Positions 35,365-43,762 of a DNA stretch of 64,000 nucleotides are shown here, in pieces (positions within the stretch are counted from its first letter, which is position 1; each line of letters begins with the position of its first letter). The stretch is from assembly GCF_020614375.1 (NCBI RefSeq), contig NZ_CP085330.1, forward strand, positions 475,872-539,871, written 5' to 3'. Position numbers and translations under genes: made by a program. This DNA comes from Haladaptatus salinisoli (GTDB taxonomy: Archaea; Halobacteriota; Halobacteria; Halobacteriales; Haladaptataceae). A model generated the notes under the pieces. The model was not told where the DNA came from. It worked only from the letters and a program-made list of their open reading frames with translations, and ran no database searches.

Positions 35365-35449
35365 CGTTTCGCCCTAACTGTTGGTTAGGAAGTGGCTATC
35401 CGGGATTCTTCAGGTTCTCCCTCCCGGGAGCGTCCGCCAACCCACAACC

Positions 35450-36424
35450 ATGACATCCACCAAGATTCAGAGCTACAGCGAGTCCGACGTATCGACCCGC
35501 GAGCGAGAGAACGAACGAGAGGAAGGCGGCTGTCCCGAGTGCGGCGGAAAGCTCGTCGCCGACGAAGGACACGGCGAGACCGTCTGTCAGGACTGCGGAC
35601 TGGTCGTCGAAGAGGACAACGTCGACCGCGGGCCGGAGTGGCGCGCCTTCGACGCGAAGGAGAAGGACGAAAAGAGCCGCGTCGGCGCGCCGACGACGAA
35701 GATGATGCACGACAAGGGCCTCTCGACCAACATCGGCTGGCAGAACAAGGACGCCTACGGCCGGACGCTCGGCTCTCGGCAGCGCGAGAAGATGCAACGG
35801 CTCCGCACGTGGAACGAGCGGTTCCGCACGCGCGATTCGAAGGAGCGCAACCTCAAACAGGCGCTGGGTGAAATCGACCGGATGGCCTCGGCACTCGGCC
35901 TCCCCAAGAACGTCCGCGAGACCGCCAGCGTCATCTACCGCCGGGCGCTCGAAGAGGACCTGCTGCCGGGACGCTCCATCGAGGGCGTGGCGACCGCCTC
36001 GCTCTACGCGGCCGCCCGCCAGAGCGACATCCCCCGGAGTCTGGACGAGGTGGCGAGCGTCAGCCGCATCGACGAGATGGAGTTCAAGCGCACCTACCGC
36101 TACATCGTGCGCGAACTCAAGCTCCAGATTCAGCCCGCCGACCCGCAGAACTACGTGACGCGGTTCGCGTCCGACCTCGACGTCGGCGACGAATCCGAGC
36201 GGTGCGCCCACGACCTGCTCAAGACCGCGAAAGAGCAGGGCGTCCACAGCGGGAAGTCGCCGGTCGGCCTCGCCGCCGCCGCCGTCTACGCGGGCGCGCT
36301 CCTCAGCAACGAGAAGGTGACGCAGGCCGAGGTGAGCGACGTCGCCAGCGTCAGCGAAGTCACCATCCGCAACCGCTACCAGGAGCTGCTCGAAGCCGCG
36401 GAAGATGGCCGTGTCGTCGCGTAA
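35450..36424 (+). CDS. tfb: Transcription initiation factor IIB (TFB)
   Basis: 324 aa from the ATG at 35450; the in-frame extension to 35381 would lie inside the promoter leader. TFB bridges TBP-bound TATA DNA and RNA polymerase. The N-terminal zinc ribbon uses C28, C31, C46 and C49 (CPECGG ... CQDCGLVVE). The B-reader segment (RGPEWRAFD) follows, then two cyclin folds (about 125-220 and 222-320), with ARQSDIPRSLDEVA in the first and KSPVGLAAAAVYAGAL in the second. Haloarchaea carry several TFBs with different gene sets; this one cannot be numbered from sequence alone. Confidence 0.96.
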   Translation: MTSTKIQSYSESDVSTRERENEREEGGCPECGGKLVADEGHGETVCQDCGLVVEEDNVDRGPEWRAFDAKEKDEKSRVGAPTTKMMHDKGLSTNIGWQNKDAYGRTLGSRQREKMQRLRTWNERFRTRDSKERNLKQALGEIDRMASALGLPKNVRETASVIYRRALEEDLLPGRSIEGVATASLYAAARQSDIPRSLDEVASVSRIDEMEFKRTYRYIVRELKLQIQPADPQNYVTRFASDLDVGDESERCAHDLLKTAKEQGVHSGKSPVGLAAAAVYAGALLSNEKVTQAEVSDVASVSEVTIRNRYQELLEAAEDGRVVA

Positions 36425-36635
36425 ACCGTCCTCGTTTTTCTCTCCGAAGCGATAACAGTCGACCGAGACGCATCTGCGACCGAACAGTGGCTTCGCCATC
36501 GGAGGGTGCCGAATCCCGCCCGACCGGCGGAAGGGCTACGTATCGAAGGGGAGAGCGGTTGCCGTATCGATGCGTCCGGACGACCGAAAACGGCCGGTAC
36601 ACTGATTTTGTGCGGCTCGGAATTCGTCGGCACGC

Positions 36636-37922
36636 ATGCCCGACTCACGGAGCGGGATCGACCGCCGCGTCGCGACGGGCATCCTCTTTATCGTCCTCTT
36701 CGGTCTGGCCGTCGTCCAACCTGCATTCCTCGCGCCGCACTCGGTCGACGAGGCGGAACGGAAAGAACCCGGGGACGTGCGGCTCGTCGCGCCGAAAGAG
36801 AACAGTTCGGCGAAGCTCTGGCCGTTCACGAGCCGACGCAAGTCGTTCGATTCGTTGACCCTCCCCATCAACGCCGTCATCCGCGGGCACTCGGAGCGGG
36901 TGGTGGCGCAGTTGAAGACCGGACGGGGAGCGAAGTGGGACAATCAGTCGAACGAGTGGCGGGGAGTGGGCGACGAGGACGAATCCGTGGTCGTCGACGA
37001 CGGCGTCGTCGAGTGGCGCAACACCACGGGGGCGACGCGATACACCTACATCCAGGCACCCGGTCCGCGCGGCGGGTGGGTCACGGAGACGGCGCAGCTT
37101 CACGACGGCACCTACTTCGGGTCGCGGTATCACCTCCGACTCTACGAGGCGGGGAAGGGGAACCAGACGTGGACCGCCGTCCAGGCCCACCACGAACACT
37201 GGGATTGGTTCCGGTTGCGACACTCGGTCGGGTCGCTCTCGATGGCCCAGTACTATCTCGACAGTCAGTACTACGGGAAGTGGTACGTCGACGATATCTC
37301 CCGCGAGCGATTCGCCAACGGGGGTATCTCCGACGCCGACGGATGGGTGTCGGTCATCGAGCTTCGAGAGACCAGCGAGCTACGACCGGTGTCGCTGGCG
37401 TGGGTGGTACTACTCCTCGGCTCCGTCGGCCTGCAGGAATCGGTGCGCTCGTCGCTTCGCGAGGCCGAGTCGTGGCTCTCGACGGAGACGAACCGACGCG
37501 GAATCGCGCTCACCGTCTCGCTCGTCGGCCTCCCGCTGTTGGTGCGCAGCGCGAGCATCCTCGTCGAGACGACGTTCCCCGTCGTCCCGGTGAAGGCGGT
37601 CGCCGGCGTCGGCTACCTCGTCTACGTCGTCGGTCTGCCGCTGGCCGCGGCCGGCGTACCGAAGGGCGGGCGGTCGCTGGACTGGTTCGGCGTCGCCGTC
37701 GTCGCTCTCGGCCTCGGGTTCCTCCTCGACTATCGGAGCATCGGCGTCAAGGTGCTCCCCATCGCGGTCGTCCTCCACCGACTCGTCGTCCTCGCCGTCG
37801 TCGGGACGCTCGCGGTCGGCGGGTCGCGACGGGAGGTGGACGGACGCTGGAACGCGGTAGTGAAGGCCGGCCTCGTCCTCTGGGTCGCCGTCCTCGCGTG
37901 GCCGCTGTTTTACGGATTCTGA
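36636..37922 (+). CDS. Haloarchaeal membrane protein of unknown function
   Basis: 428 aa. One N-terminal transmembrane helix (about 12-33) is followed by an exposed domain to about residue 250 (YIQAPGPRGGWVTETAQLHD, then YHLRLYE), then about five helices in the C-terminal third. The topology suggests a sensor-like or assembly protein with an extracellular domain. I recognise no family. It is convergent with the P19-like lipoprotein gene 3 bp away. Confidence 0.75.
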   Translation: MPDSRSGIDRRVATGILFIVLFGLAVVQPAFLAPHSVDEAERKEPGDVRLVAPKENSSAKLWPFTSRRKSFDSLTLPINAVIRGHSERVVAQLKTGRGAKWDNQSNEWRGVGDEDESVVVDDGVVEWRNTTGATRYTYIQAPGPRGGWVTETAQLHDGTYFGSRYHLRLYEAGKGNQTWTAVQAHHEHWDWFRLRHSVGSLSMAQYYLDSQYYGKWYVDDISRERFANGGISDADGWVSVIELRETSELRPVSLAWVVLLLGSVGLQESVRSSLREAESWLSTETNRRGIALTVSLVGLPLLVRSASILVETTFPVVPVKAVAGVGYLVYVVGLPLAAAGVPKGGRSLDWFGVAVVALGLGFLLDYRSIGVKVLPIAVVLHRLVVLAVVGTLAVGGSRREVDGRWNAVVKAGLVLWVAVLAWPLFYGF

Positions 37923-37925
37923 GGG

Positions 37926-38984
37926 TTACGAAACCGAAAACCGCATCTTCGGCATCGAGAGAAACGCCGTCTCGTACCCTTCGTGTCGGGAAACCTGCGG
38001 CGGCGAATCGACGAGGACGGTCAGTTCGTCGCCCGATTCGACGCCCTTCACGTTCGCGCCGTAGTGATAGCCGATATCGGGGTCGAGCGTCGGTTGCAGC
38101 GCGCCGTCGAACACTGACTTTCCGCCGCGGCGCAGTTTCGCCGAGAGCGACATCATCGGAATCGGGTAGCGGCGGTACGGCGTCCGCGGCGAGACGAGGA
38201 GGTAGGTGTCGTTCGCGAGGGGGGTGTCGCTCACCGCGGCGACGAGGAACTTCGCGTCGCCGCTCGACTTCTCGCCGACGAACCGGCCGGGAAGGTCCTT
38301 TTTCGGCGGGACGCGGCTCATCGGCATCTCCATCTCCATGGCAGGTACCGCACCTTTCTTCCCCTTCTTGTCGTCCAGCCGCTTGAACGACAGTTCGTCC
38401 AGTTTATCCTGAGTGAACTCGAATTTCGTCGAGAGCGTCGCGCCCGAGCCGAACTGTCCCGCGAGCGCCCCCGTCCGGCGGACGCTCAGCCCGGCGACCC
38501 GTATCTCGGCGGCGTACGTTCCGTCGCCGTCCAGCGACATGTTGTCGCCGAAGTGAAAGCCCATGTTCTGCGAGAGCATCGGCCACATCGTCCGGGTCGC
38601 GCTCCAGTCGCCCTTCGAGAGTTCGATTCGAACGTCCCCCGCGGGGAGCACCGTCTTCGTCTTCGCGTCCCAGACGGACGCCATCAGGTGGAGGTCGTCG
38701 CTCTCCTGTACGGTGACCTTCTCCTGCTGTTTGGCCGTCCCGCCGCCCATCAACCAGAACCGGTGGGGAAACGAGTAGAACAGGGCGAGTCGATACCGAC
38801 CCTGCTTCGCCATCCCCGCCATCTCCATCCCCTCCACGTGCGTCGGATAGTACACCGCGTCCGGGCGATTTTTCACCATCGGCGGCTCGTTCGGTAACGT
38901 TCTCGTCTGGAACATCCCCGAACACCCCGCGAGCGCGGCGGCACCGGTGACGCCCGCTGTCTGCAGAAATCTGCGACGGTTCAT
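37926..38984 (-). CDS. Tat lipoprotein with P19/Tp34-like metal-binding domain
   Basis: 352 aa. The signal MNRRRFLQTAGVTGAAALAG is twin-arginine with lipobox AGC (lipidated C21). The mature part contains HRFWLMGGG, a first half with MWPMLSQNMGFHFGDNM and a second with GYHYGANVKG, and a stretch MEMEMPM; these Met/His-rich loops fit the P19/Tp34 iron- or copper-binding fold. Members capture metal at the outside of the membrane. Family call is by motif memory; metal identity is open. An inverted repeat lies about 100 bp upstream. Confidence 0.72.
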   Translation of the reverse strand: MNRRRFLQTAGVTGAAALAGCSGMFQTRTLPNEPPMVKNRPDAVYYPTHVEGMEMAGMAKQGRYRLALFYSFPHRFWLMGGGTAKQQEKVTVQESDDLHLMASVWDAKTKTVLPAGDVRIELSKGDWSATRTMWPMLSQNMGFHFGDNMSLDGDGTYAAEIRVAGLSVRRTGALAGQFGSGATLSTKFEFTQDKLDELSFKRLDDKKGKKGAVPAMEMEMPMSRVPPKKDLPGRFVGEKSSGDAKFLVAAVSDTPLANDTYLLVSPRTPYRRYPIPMMSLSAKLRRGGKSVFDGALQPTLDPDIGYHYGANVKGVESGDELTVLVDSPPQVSRHEGYETAFLSMPKMRFSVS

Positions 38985-39080
38985 CGACCGAGAGTTGACA
39001 GTCGCCGGGAAAAGGAGTTCTGGTACACCCGTCGAAACGCGTCCCCGGTGGGGTTTCGGGGTGGCAAGTCTAGAAATCTG

Positions 39081-39110
39081 TCTGGATATCTATTCGGACA
39101 GCTATCCAGA
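39081..39110. promoter_or_regulatory. Perfect inverted repeat TCTGGATA-N14-TATCCAGA
   Basis: The arms are 39081-39088 and 39103-39110, in the gap between the P19-like gene start (38984) and the HD gene stop (39158). It could be an operator for the lipoprotein gene or a terminator for the HD gene. The arm with flanks (agctatccaga) recurs near the right window edge at 63972. Confidence 0.45.
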
Positions 39111-39157
39111 AGACCGACGGACGAGGAGGGACATCGAGAACAGCCGCGAAAATTCCC

Positions 39158-39754
39158 TCACTGCGTCTGGCTGTACTTCTCCACCCACTCCTGCAGCGTG
39201 ATTCCCATCGCGGACTGGGTGATGGCGTTCGAACTCGCCGAGTTGGCGCTCTTCACCAGTTCGGCCTCGAGGGTTCGTTTCGGAACCTCGCCGAGGAAGT
39301 GGGGAATCGCGCGCTGAACCGCCAGCGGACAGCCGACCTCGTGAGCCAGCGCGTACCCCGAGAGCGAGTGCGGAATCTCCTCGGTGGCGTACGTCGGGTC
39401 GGGGTCGAGCAGCGCCTCCTCGTCCACGAAATCGACGTACTCGTAGCACTTGCCCACGTCGTGGAGCAGGCAGGCGGCGACGACGACGTCCTCGTCGGGG
39501 TCGGCCCCGTGGAACTCGCGCTGCTCCTCGGCGGCGCGCGCGGCGATTCGAGTCACGCCGCGGACGTGCTCGACGTTCGTCACCTCGTGGATGTTCCACG
39601 CGTAGGGAATGTCCTCGATGTCCCGCCAGCCGCCGCGTTCGAGGCCGAGCACCCACGCCTCGACGACTCGCTCGCGCAGTTCGTCGCTCTCGATGGAATC
39701 GAGTTCGGGGAAGGCGTCCTCGACCTGTTCGCGGTAGTTCGGGCTGTCGCTCAT
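39158..39754 (-). CDS. HD-domain phosphohydrolase
   Basis: 198 aa. The HD motif parts are EHVRGVTRIA (first His), CLLHDVGKCYEY (HD pair) and the later HSLSGYALAHEVG (His). It should bind divalent metal and hydrolyse phosphate esters or nucleotides. The start at 39754 is the only good ATG. Substrate unknown; neighbour genes do not help. Confidence 0.9.
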   Translation of the reverse strand: MSDSPNYREQVEDAFPELDSIESDELRERVVEAWVLGLERGGWRDIEDIPYAWNIHEVTNVEHVRGVTRIAARAAEEQREFHGADPDEDVVVAACLLHDVGKCYEYVDFVDEEALLDPDPTYATEEIPHSLSGYALAHEVGCPLAVQRAIPHFLGEVPKRTLEAELVKSANSASSNAITQSAMGITLQEWVEKYSQTQ

Positions 39755-39883
39755 ACGCAGTGGTTCGCGGCCCGCGACGTAATGGTTCGTGAATCGGCCG
39801 GGTGGAGACGGCGTAGTCGGTTCGGTCGACGGTACGGAGAACCGAGTTCGTCGGAACGCCCCTTCAACAAACGCGGGTGACGT

Positions 39884-41158
39884 TCAGTGTTCGATGGTCG
39901 TGATCTCCTCGACGGGCCACTGGCTGAGAATCTCCACGCCGTTCTCGCGCACGACGACCATCTCCTCGACGCGCACGCCCTGGCTGTCGGCCGGTTCCAT
40001 CGTCTCCACCGCCATCGTCATCCCCTCCTCGATTTCGATGGGGTGGTCGGGCGAGATGCCGCGCCAGATGAGCGGGACCTCGTACAGTTGCAGGCCGAGA
40101 CCGTGCGCCCAGTGGTTCGTCGTCATCTGCCAGTGGTCGGTGGCGCCGTACCAGTCGGCGTGCTCGCCCTCCATGTCGGGGAATCCCTGCGATATCTCGT
40201 CGGTCGTCGCGCCGGGTTCGATGCGTTCGAGCACGTCGTAGAGGTTGTCGCGGGCGATCTCGTAGGCGTCCCGCTGGGCCTGCGTCGGCTCTCCCACGCT
40301 GAATGTGCGGTAGTAACAGGAGCGATAGCCCATGAAGCCGATGTTGTAGAAGTCGGCGTAGACGAGGTCGCCGGGTCGAATCACGCGGTCGGTCGTGTTC
40401 GCCTGATGCTTCGGCCACGTGTTCGGCCCGGACGTGACGTAGCCGCCCTGCACCATCGCTCCGAGCCGCCAGAGTTCCTTGGTCGCCTCGCCCCAGACCT
40501 CCGACTCGCGCATGCCCGGCTTCGCCGTCTCCGTGATGCGCTGGAATCCGGCCTCGCAGAGCGCGGCGACCATCCGCAAACACTCGACCTCGTCGCGCGT
40601 CTTCACCTTCCGCGCGCTCTCCATCACCTCGGCGCACTCGTCGGTTCGCACGTCGACGCCGCGGTCTTCGAACTTCGAGACGAGAGCGCCGTTGCCGACG
40701 TCGATGCCCATCGGCTCCTTCGCCACGCCGTACTCCTCCATCGCCTCGTGGACGAGGTCGGCCATCTTCCCCTTCAGCCAGTCGCGGGCGGAGTCGCGCC
40801 CCGACGCGCGGGGGACGTTCCCGAGACCGGGGCAGGCGTAGCGAATGTCGTCGAGCCACGGGCAGTTGAACCGCTGGTTGCTCGCGTGGTCGGCTGTGTC
40901 CCAGTGGACGACGTCGCCGTCCTCGGTGAGCAGGGTGTAGTGGTCCGCGCCCGACCCGCCCGTCATGGCGAGACCGGTCACGTACCGGACGTTCGGGTCG
41001 TTGATGAGGAGCATGCTCCCCAGGTCCGCCTCGCGCATCCGGGTCAGGGCGCGCTCCTTGCGCTCCTCGCGCATCCGCTGCATGTCGATGCGCTCCTCCC
41101 AGTCGACGCTCATCGTCCCGCGCGTCCCTTCCATGAAGTCGCGTTGGTAGAATCCCAT
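39884..41158 (-). CDS. M24 (creatinase/prolidase-like) protein with altered metal site
   Basis: 424 aa, near the usual length for two-domain M24 proteins. The N-terminal creatinase-like domain includes INDPNVRYVTGLAM; the C-terminal pita-bread domain starts near 190. Of the five metal ligands of M24 peptidases I can place D269 (VYADFYN), H352 (HWAHGLGLQLYEVP), E385 (MAVET) and E398 (GVRVEEM). The second Asp position reads Cys (C281, SCYYRTF instead of SDxTRTF), with one extra residue between the two positions. It may therefore be a non-peptidase such as a creatinase-like or DddP-like lyase. Start could also be an internal Met. Confidence 0.82.
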   Translation of the reverse strand: MGFYQRDFMEGTRGTMSVDWEERIDMQRMREERKERALTRMREADLGSMLLINDPNVRYVTGLAMTGGSGADHYTLLTEDGDVVHWDTADHASNQRFNCPWLDDIRYACPGLGNVPRASGRDSARDWLKGKMADLVHEAMEEYGVAKEPMGIDVGNGALVSKFEDRGVDVRTDECAEVMESARKVKTRDEVECLRMVAALCEAGFQRITETAKPGMRESEVWGEATKELWRLGAMVQGGYVTSGPNTWPKHQANTTDRVIRPGDLVYADFYNIGFMGYRSCYYRTFSVGEPTQAQRDAYEIARDNLYDVLERIEPGATTDEISQGFPDMEGEHADWYGATDHWQMTTNHWAHGLGLQLYEVPLIWRGISPDHPIEIEEGMTMAVETMEPADSQGVRVEEMVVVRENGVEILSQWPVEEITTIEH

Positions 41159-41166
41159 GGGGCGGG

Positions 41167-41586
41167 CTACTCCGAGGTTCGTATTGAAGGTAGGTGAAAG
41201 CCCGTGGACGAGGTAGCGCGGAAGGCGTCGTCGTCGCTACAGAGTGCGACGACGATGACCGCGCCGAGCGCGATAGGCATTACGTCGGCCGACGCCAGAC
41301 CGAGAGGGACGCCGAAATCGCACAGGCCGTATCGATCGTTCGTACCCCGGTCGCGCCGCCGCGACAGGCCCAAAAGAGCCGCCGATTTTCCGAGCGCAAG
41401 CGCGAGTAGAATCGAACCGGAGACGACCGCCTCGACGCTCACCGCCCGCTCGGCTGTCGAGAATCCGAGAACGACGTCGAAGGCGGCGATGGTGTATTTT
41501 ATGATAGTTGTGCTCCGGCGAGTTCGACGAGACGGTCGGCCGATTCCGCGAGGCGAACCGTTCCTCGGGGGCGATTCCGTCCGCAC
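41167..41586 (-). CDS. Possible small membrane protein, unknown
   Basis: The frame encodes three hydrophobic segments (SILLALALGKSAALLGL and MPIALGAVIVVAL clearest) with good G/C third-position use from about residue 30 to 120. The first ~28 residues are arginine-rich and no convincing start lies between, so the start at 41586 is doubtful. It ends 8 bp before the M24 gene start on the same strand. It could be a degraded or wrongly bounded gene. Confidence 0.4.
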   Translation of the reverse strand: MRTESPPRNGSPRGIGRPSRRTRRSTTIIKYTIAAFDVVLGFSTAERAVSVEAVVSGSILLALALGKSAALLGLSRRRDRGTNDRYGLCDFGVPLGLASADVMPIALGAVIVVALCSDDDAFRATSSTGFHLPSIRTSE

Positions 41587-41623
41587 TCAAGATTCAAGAT
41601 ATCACCCCTCGTCTGCGCTCACT

Positions 41624-42106
41624 ATGCGAACCCACGACACGCCGATTCGGGTCGACCACGTCGGCGTCGCCGTCGAATCCGTCGAAGACGCAGAACCCGT
41701 CCTGCTGGCGCTCGGCTGCGAACGCCTCACCGTCGAACCCGTCGAGGATCGATTTCGGTGGGCGTACTACCGACTCGGCGACGCCTCCCGACTCGAACTC
41801 ATCGAACCCGTCGCCGAGGACACCTTTCTCACCAAATTCCTCGACGAAAACGGTCCGGGACTCCACCACGTCACCCTCGAAGTCGCCGACATCGACGCGG
41901 TCATCGAGTCGCTCCGCGAACACGGTCTTCGAGTCGTCGACCGCGCCGAGTTCGATACGTGGACGGAGGCGTTCGTCTCGCCCGGCAATCCGACCGGCGC
42001 GCTCTTTCAACTGATGGAGTACCACGACGACTACCACGAAGACCGCCTACCGTCGGAGGAACTGTTCGTGAACGGGAGTCGAGTCGGGGAGTTGTTCAAG
42101 CGGTAG
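41624..42106 (+). CDS. mce: Methylmalonyl-CoA epimerase
   Basis: 160 aa from the ATG at 41624; the frame is open back to 41204, but that part lies antisense to the small membrane frame and lacks family sequence. The VOC/glyoxalase fold shows IRVDHVGVAVESVED at the start (metal His), DASRLELIEP (metal Glu), GLHHVTLEVADID (His) and a late VDRAEF/FQLMEY strand (Glu). It interconverts (R)- and (S)-methylmalonyl-CoA in propionyl-CoA metabolism. The mutase genes are not adjacent. Confidence 0.9.
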   Translation: MRTHDTPIRVDHVGVAVESVEDAEPVLLALGCERLTVEPVEDRFRWAYYRLGDASRLELIEPVAEDTFLTKFLDENGPGLHHVTLEVADIDAVIESLREHGLRVVDRAEFDTWTEAFVSPGNPTGALFQLMEYHDDYHEDRLPSEELFVNGSRVGELFKR

Positions 42107-42270
42107 TTCCTCTCCGGGCCCGGGACGAAACGGCCGAAACAAGTCCGCACGTCGACCGCTCGTTCGCAGCGACGCGTCACTCGCCTCCTCAAACGTGCTC
42201 GTATGGGATAGAAGACGAGTGGCCCGAAGTTGGGTCGTTCGACTGAACTCCCTCCAAAATCCGGTGCAAA

Positions 42271-42579
42271 TCACTCCGAGCGCGCCGTGACGGTTCCGTC
42301 ACCGGTCACCGAGACCTCGACGCCGTCGTACGTGAACTCCACGCGCACGTCGTCGACGGTGTTGCCTCCCCGTACGGTAGCGAGCGCGTCCAGCGCGTCG
42401 GGGTTGAGAAAGTCGTACAACGGTGGCACGTCCGTGGTATCGCGGCCGGTGACGGCGGCGACGGCCTCGACGACGGCGATACTGGGTTGTCCGTTTCGCG
42501 CCCAGTCGAAGGAGGTGGAACGTACCTCGAAAGGCGATTCCGACCGACCCGTCTCGGCTGGTGGTTCCTCATCGTCCAT
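42271..42579 (-). CDS. HalOD1 output-domain protein
   Basis: 102 aa. The pattern SIAVVEAVAAVTGRDTTDVPPLYDFLNPDALDAL followed by VEFTYDGVEVSVTGDGTVT is the HalOD1 domain, a haloarchaeal module found alone or behind receiver domains. Function is unknown beyond its link to signalling. Stand-alone here, with the 476-bp regulatory-looking gap upstream. Confidence 0.88.
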   Translation of the reverse strand: MDDEEPPAETGRSESPFEVRSTSFDWARNGQPSIAVVEAVAAVTGRDTTDVPPLYDFLNPDALDALATVRGGNTVDDVRVEFTYDGVEVSVTGDGTVTARSE

Positions 42580-42668
42580 GATAGATGTCCTCTCTGAACA
42601 GAGGGATGCTCTTTTACGGTCGCCTCGTTCAGCGTGACGAACTACGTCATCTATGCCATAAAGATTTT

Positions 42669-42686
42669 TGTGATTATATGGGTGAA
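42669..42686 (+). repeat. 18-bp direct repeat, copy 1
   Basis: The sequence tgtgattatatgggtgaa differs in one base from copy 2 at 42946-42963. It sits 90 bp upstream of the HalOD1 start on the opposite strand. Confidence 0.6.
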
Positions 42687-42945
42687 TGTGGTTTCGAGTC
42701 GAGCGGTGGAACCGTTTCGGGAAGAGTACCGCGCCATTCGAAGACGGCCCCGTTCGGTGGCTAGTTCCGGTCGGTTTCCTCTCGATGGTGGAATCCGTTC
42801 ATCGAACCGCGACGAAGAGATAGGCCAAAGTCTCGTTCGCAAGGGCTACCACGGGAGTGGCAACCTCGGCACGGAGCGACGATTGGTTGGGACCCTCTCG
42901 GACTCCGTGCGTTCGGCACTTCGAGCTAGCCCGGTATAATCTTAC

Positions 42946-42963
42946 TGTGATTATACGGGTGAA
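42946..42963 (+). repeat. 18-bp direct repeat, copy 2
   Basis: The sequence tgtgattatacgggtgaa begins 277 bp after copy 1. It lies about 93 bp before the GTG of the broken Lrp-type gene, so it may be its promoter or operator. Confidence 0.6.
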
Positions 42964-43055
42964 CGATCCGACGAGTGATAATTCGGGCGAGCGGTTGAAC
43001 GAGGTGCGGCGCCGTCGCACCCAGATTACAGGCGGTCGGCGTTCGTACTCGACTC

Positions 43056-43544
43056 GTGTCCAGAGAGTTGGACGACGAAACGGGGGTATCCTACGGATTC
43101 TTCGAGAGGATGCCCGGCAGACGACCGCCCAGGAGATCGCCGATACGGTCGGCGTCTCAGCGAGCACCGTTCGAAATCGAATCGACCAACTCGAGGCCGA
43201 GGGAATCGTCAGAGGGTACCACCCGAAATCGATTACGAAACGGCGAACCTCCCGCTCCGAGTAGTCTTCGTCTGTACCGCCCCGCCGACCGAACGCGGGA
43301 GACTGGCGGAGGTGGTTCCGGACATCAAGGGAGCGGTCGACCCGGAGATGATGACCGCCGGAGGAACGTCCACATCGAAGTCGTCGGGACGAGCACGGTC
43401 GATATCACTCGTATCGCGGACGCCGTCCACGACCTCGGACTCGAGATAGATAGCTCCGAACCCACGAAACGGCGCGAGATGCAGCCGTTCAATCACTTTC
43501 ATTTCGCCGCCGAGGATTCCGATACGGCGGCGGGCGAAGTGTAG
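43056..43544 (+). pseudogene. Lrp/AsnC-family regulator broken by three frameshifts
   Basis: Reading across three frames rebuilds one protein: MSRELDDETG (43056 on), then GILRILREDARQTTAQEIAD with ASTVRNRIDQLEAEGIVRGYHP (winged HTH), then EIDYETANLPLRVVFVCTA and LAEVVPDIKGAVD (start of the ligand/dimer domain), then RNVHIEVVGTSTVDITRIAD to MQPFNHFHF. Shifts fall in the G run at 43082-43086, near 43221-43226, and near 43350-43360; each fits loss of one base. As written it cannot make the protein. Either a decayed gene or consensus errors; the second shift and the clean reading in between favour a recent event. Confidence 0.82.
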
Positions 43545-43762
43545 ACGCTTCTCCTCGGTTACTACATCCGCGCTTTTCGGCTTCTATTCTTCGTTTTCCG
43601 CCTCAGAGATTGCGGAACACCTCGCTCACGGCCGAGAGAAGGAGGGAAACCGCAAGATGATCGGTGTCCCATAAGTATAGTTAAAGTTGGTCGATGCCCT
43701 TCGAGCGAACATGGAAGGCCGTACTGTCAGACGCTCACGAGTAGTTCGACAGGAACTAACTT

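Larger units (their letters stand above)
42580..43055. other. 476-bp gap with duplicated promoter-like 18-mer
   Basis: The gap lies between the divergent HalOD1 gene and the broken Lrp gene. It contains two copies of tgtgattata(t/c)gggtgaa and no credible gene. The AT-rich parts at 42655-42680 and 42935-42960 are probable promoters. Confidence 0.55.

Noticed and set aside
36376..36648. Small frames between tfb and the membrane protein gene
   Set aside because: They overlap each other on both strands and show no haloarchaeal composition.
41204..41623. N-terminal extension of methylmalonyl-CoA epimerase
   Set aside because: The extension is Ser/Arg-rich; the VOC fold starts right after the ATG at 41624.
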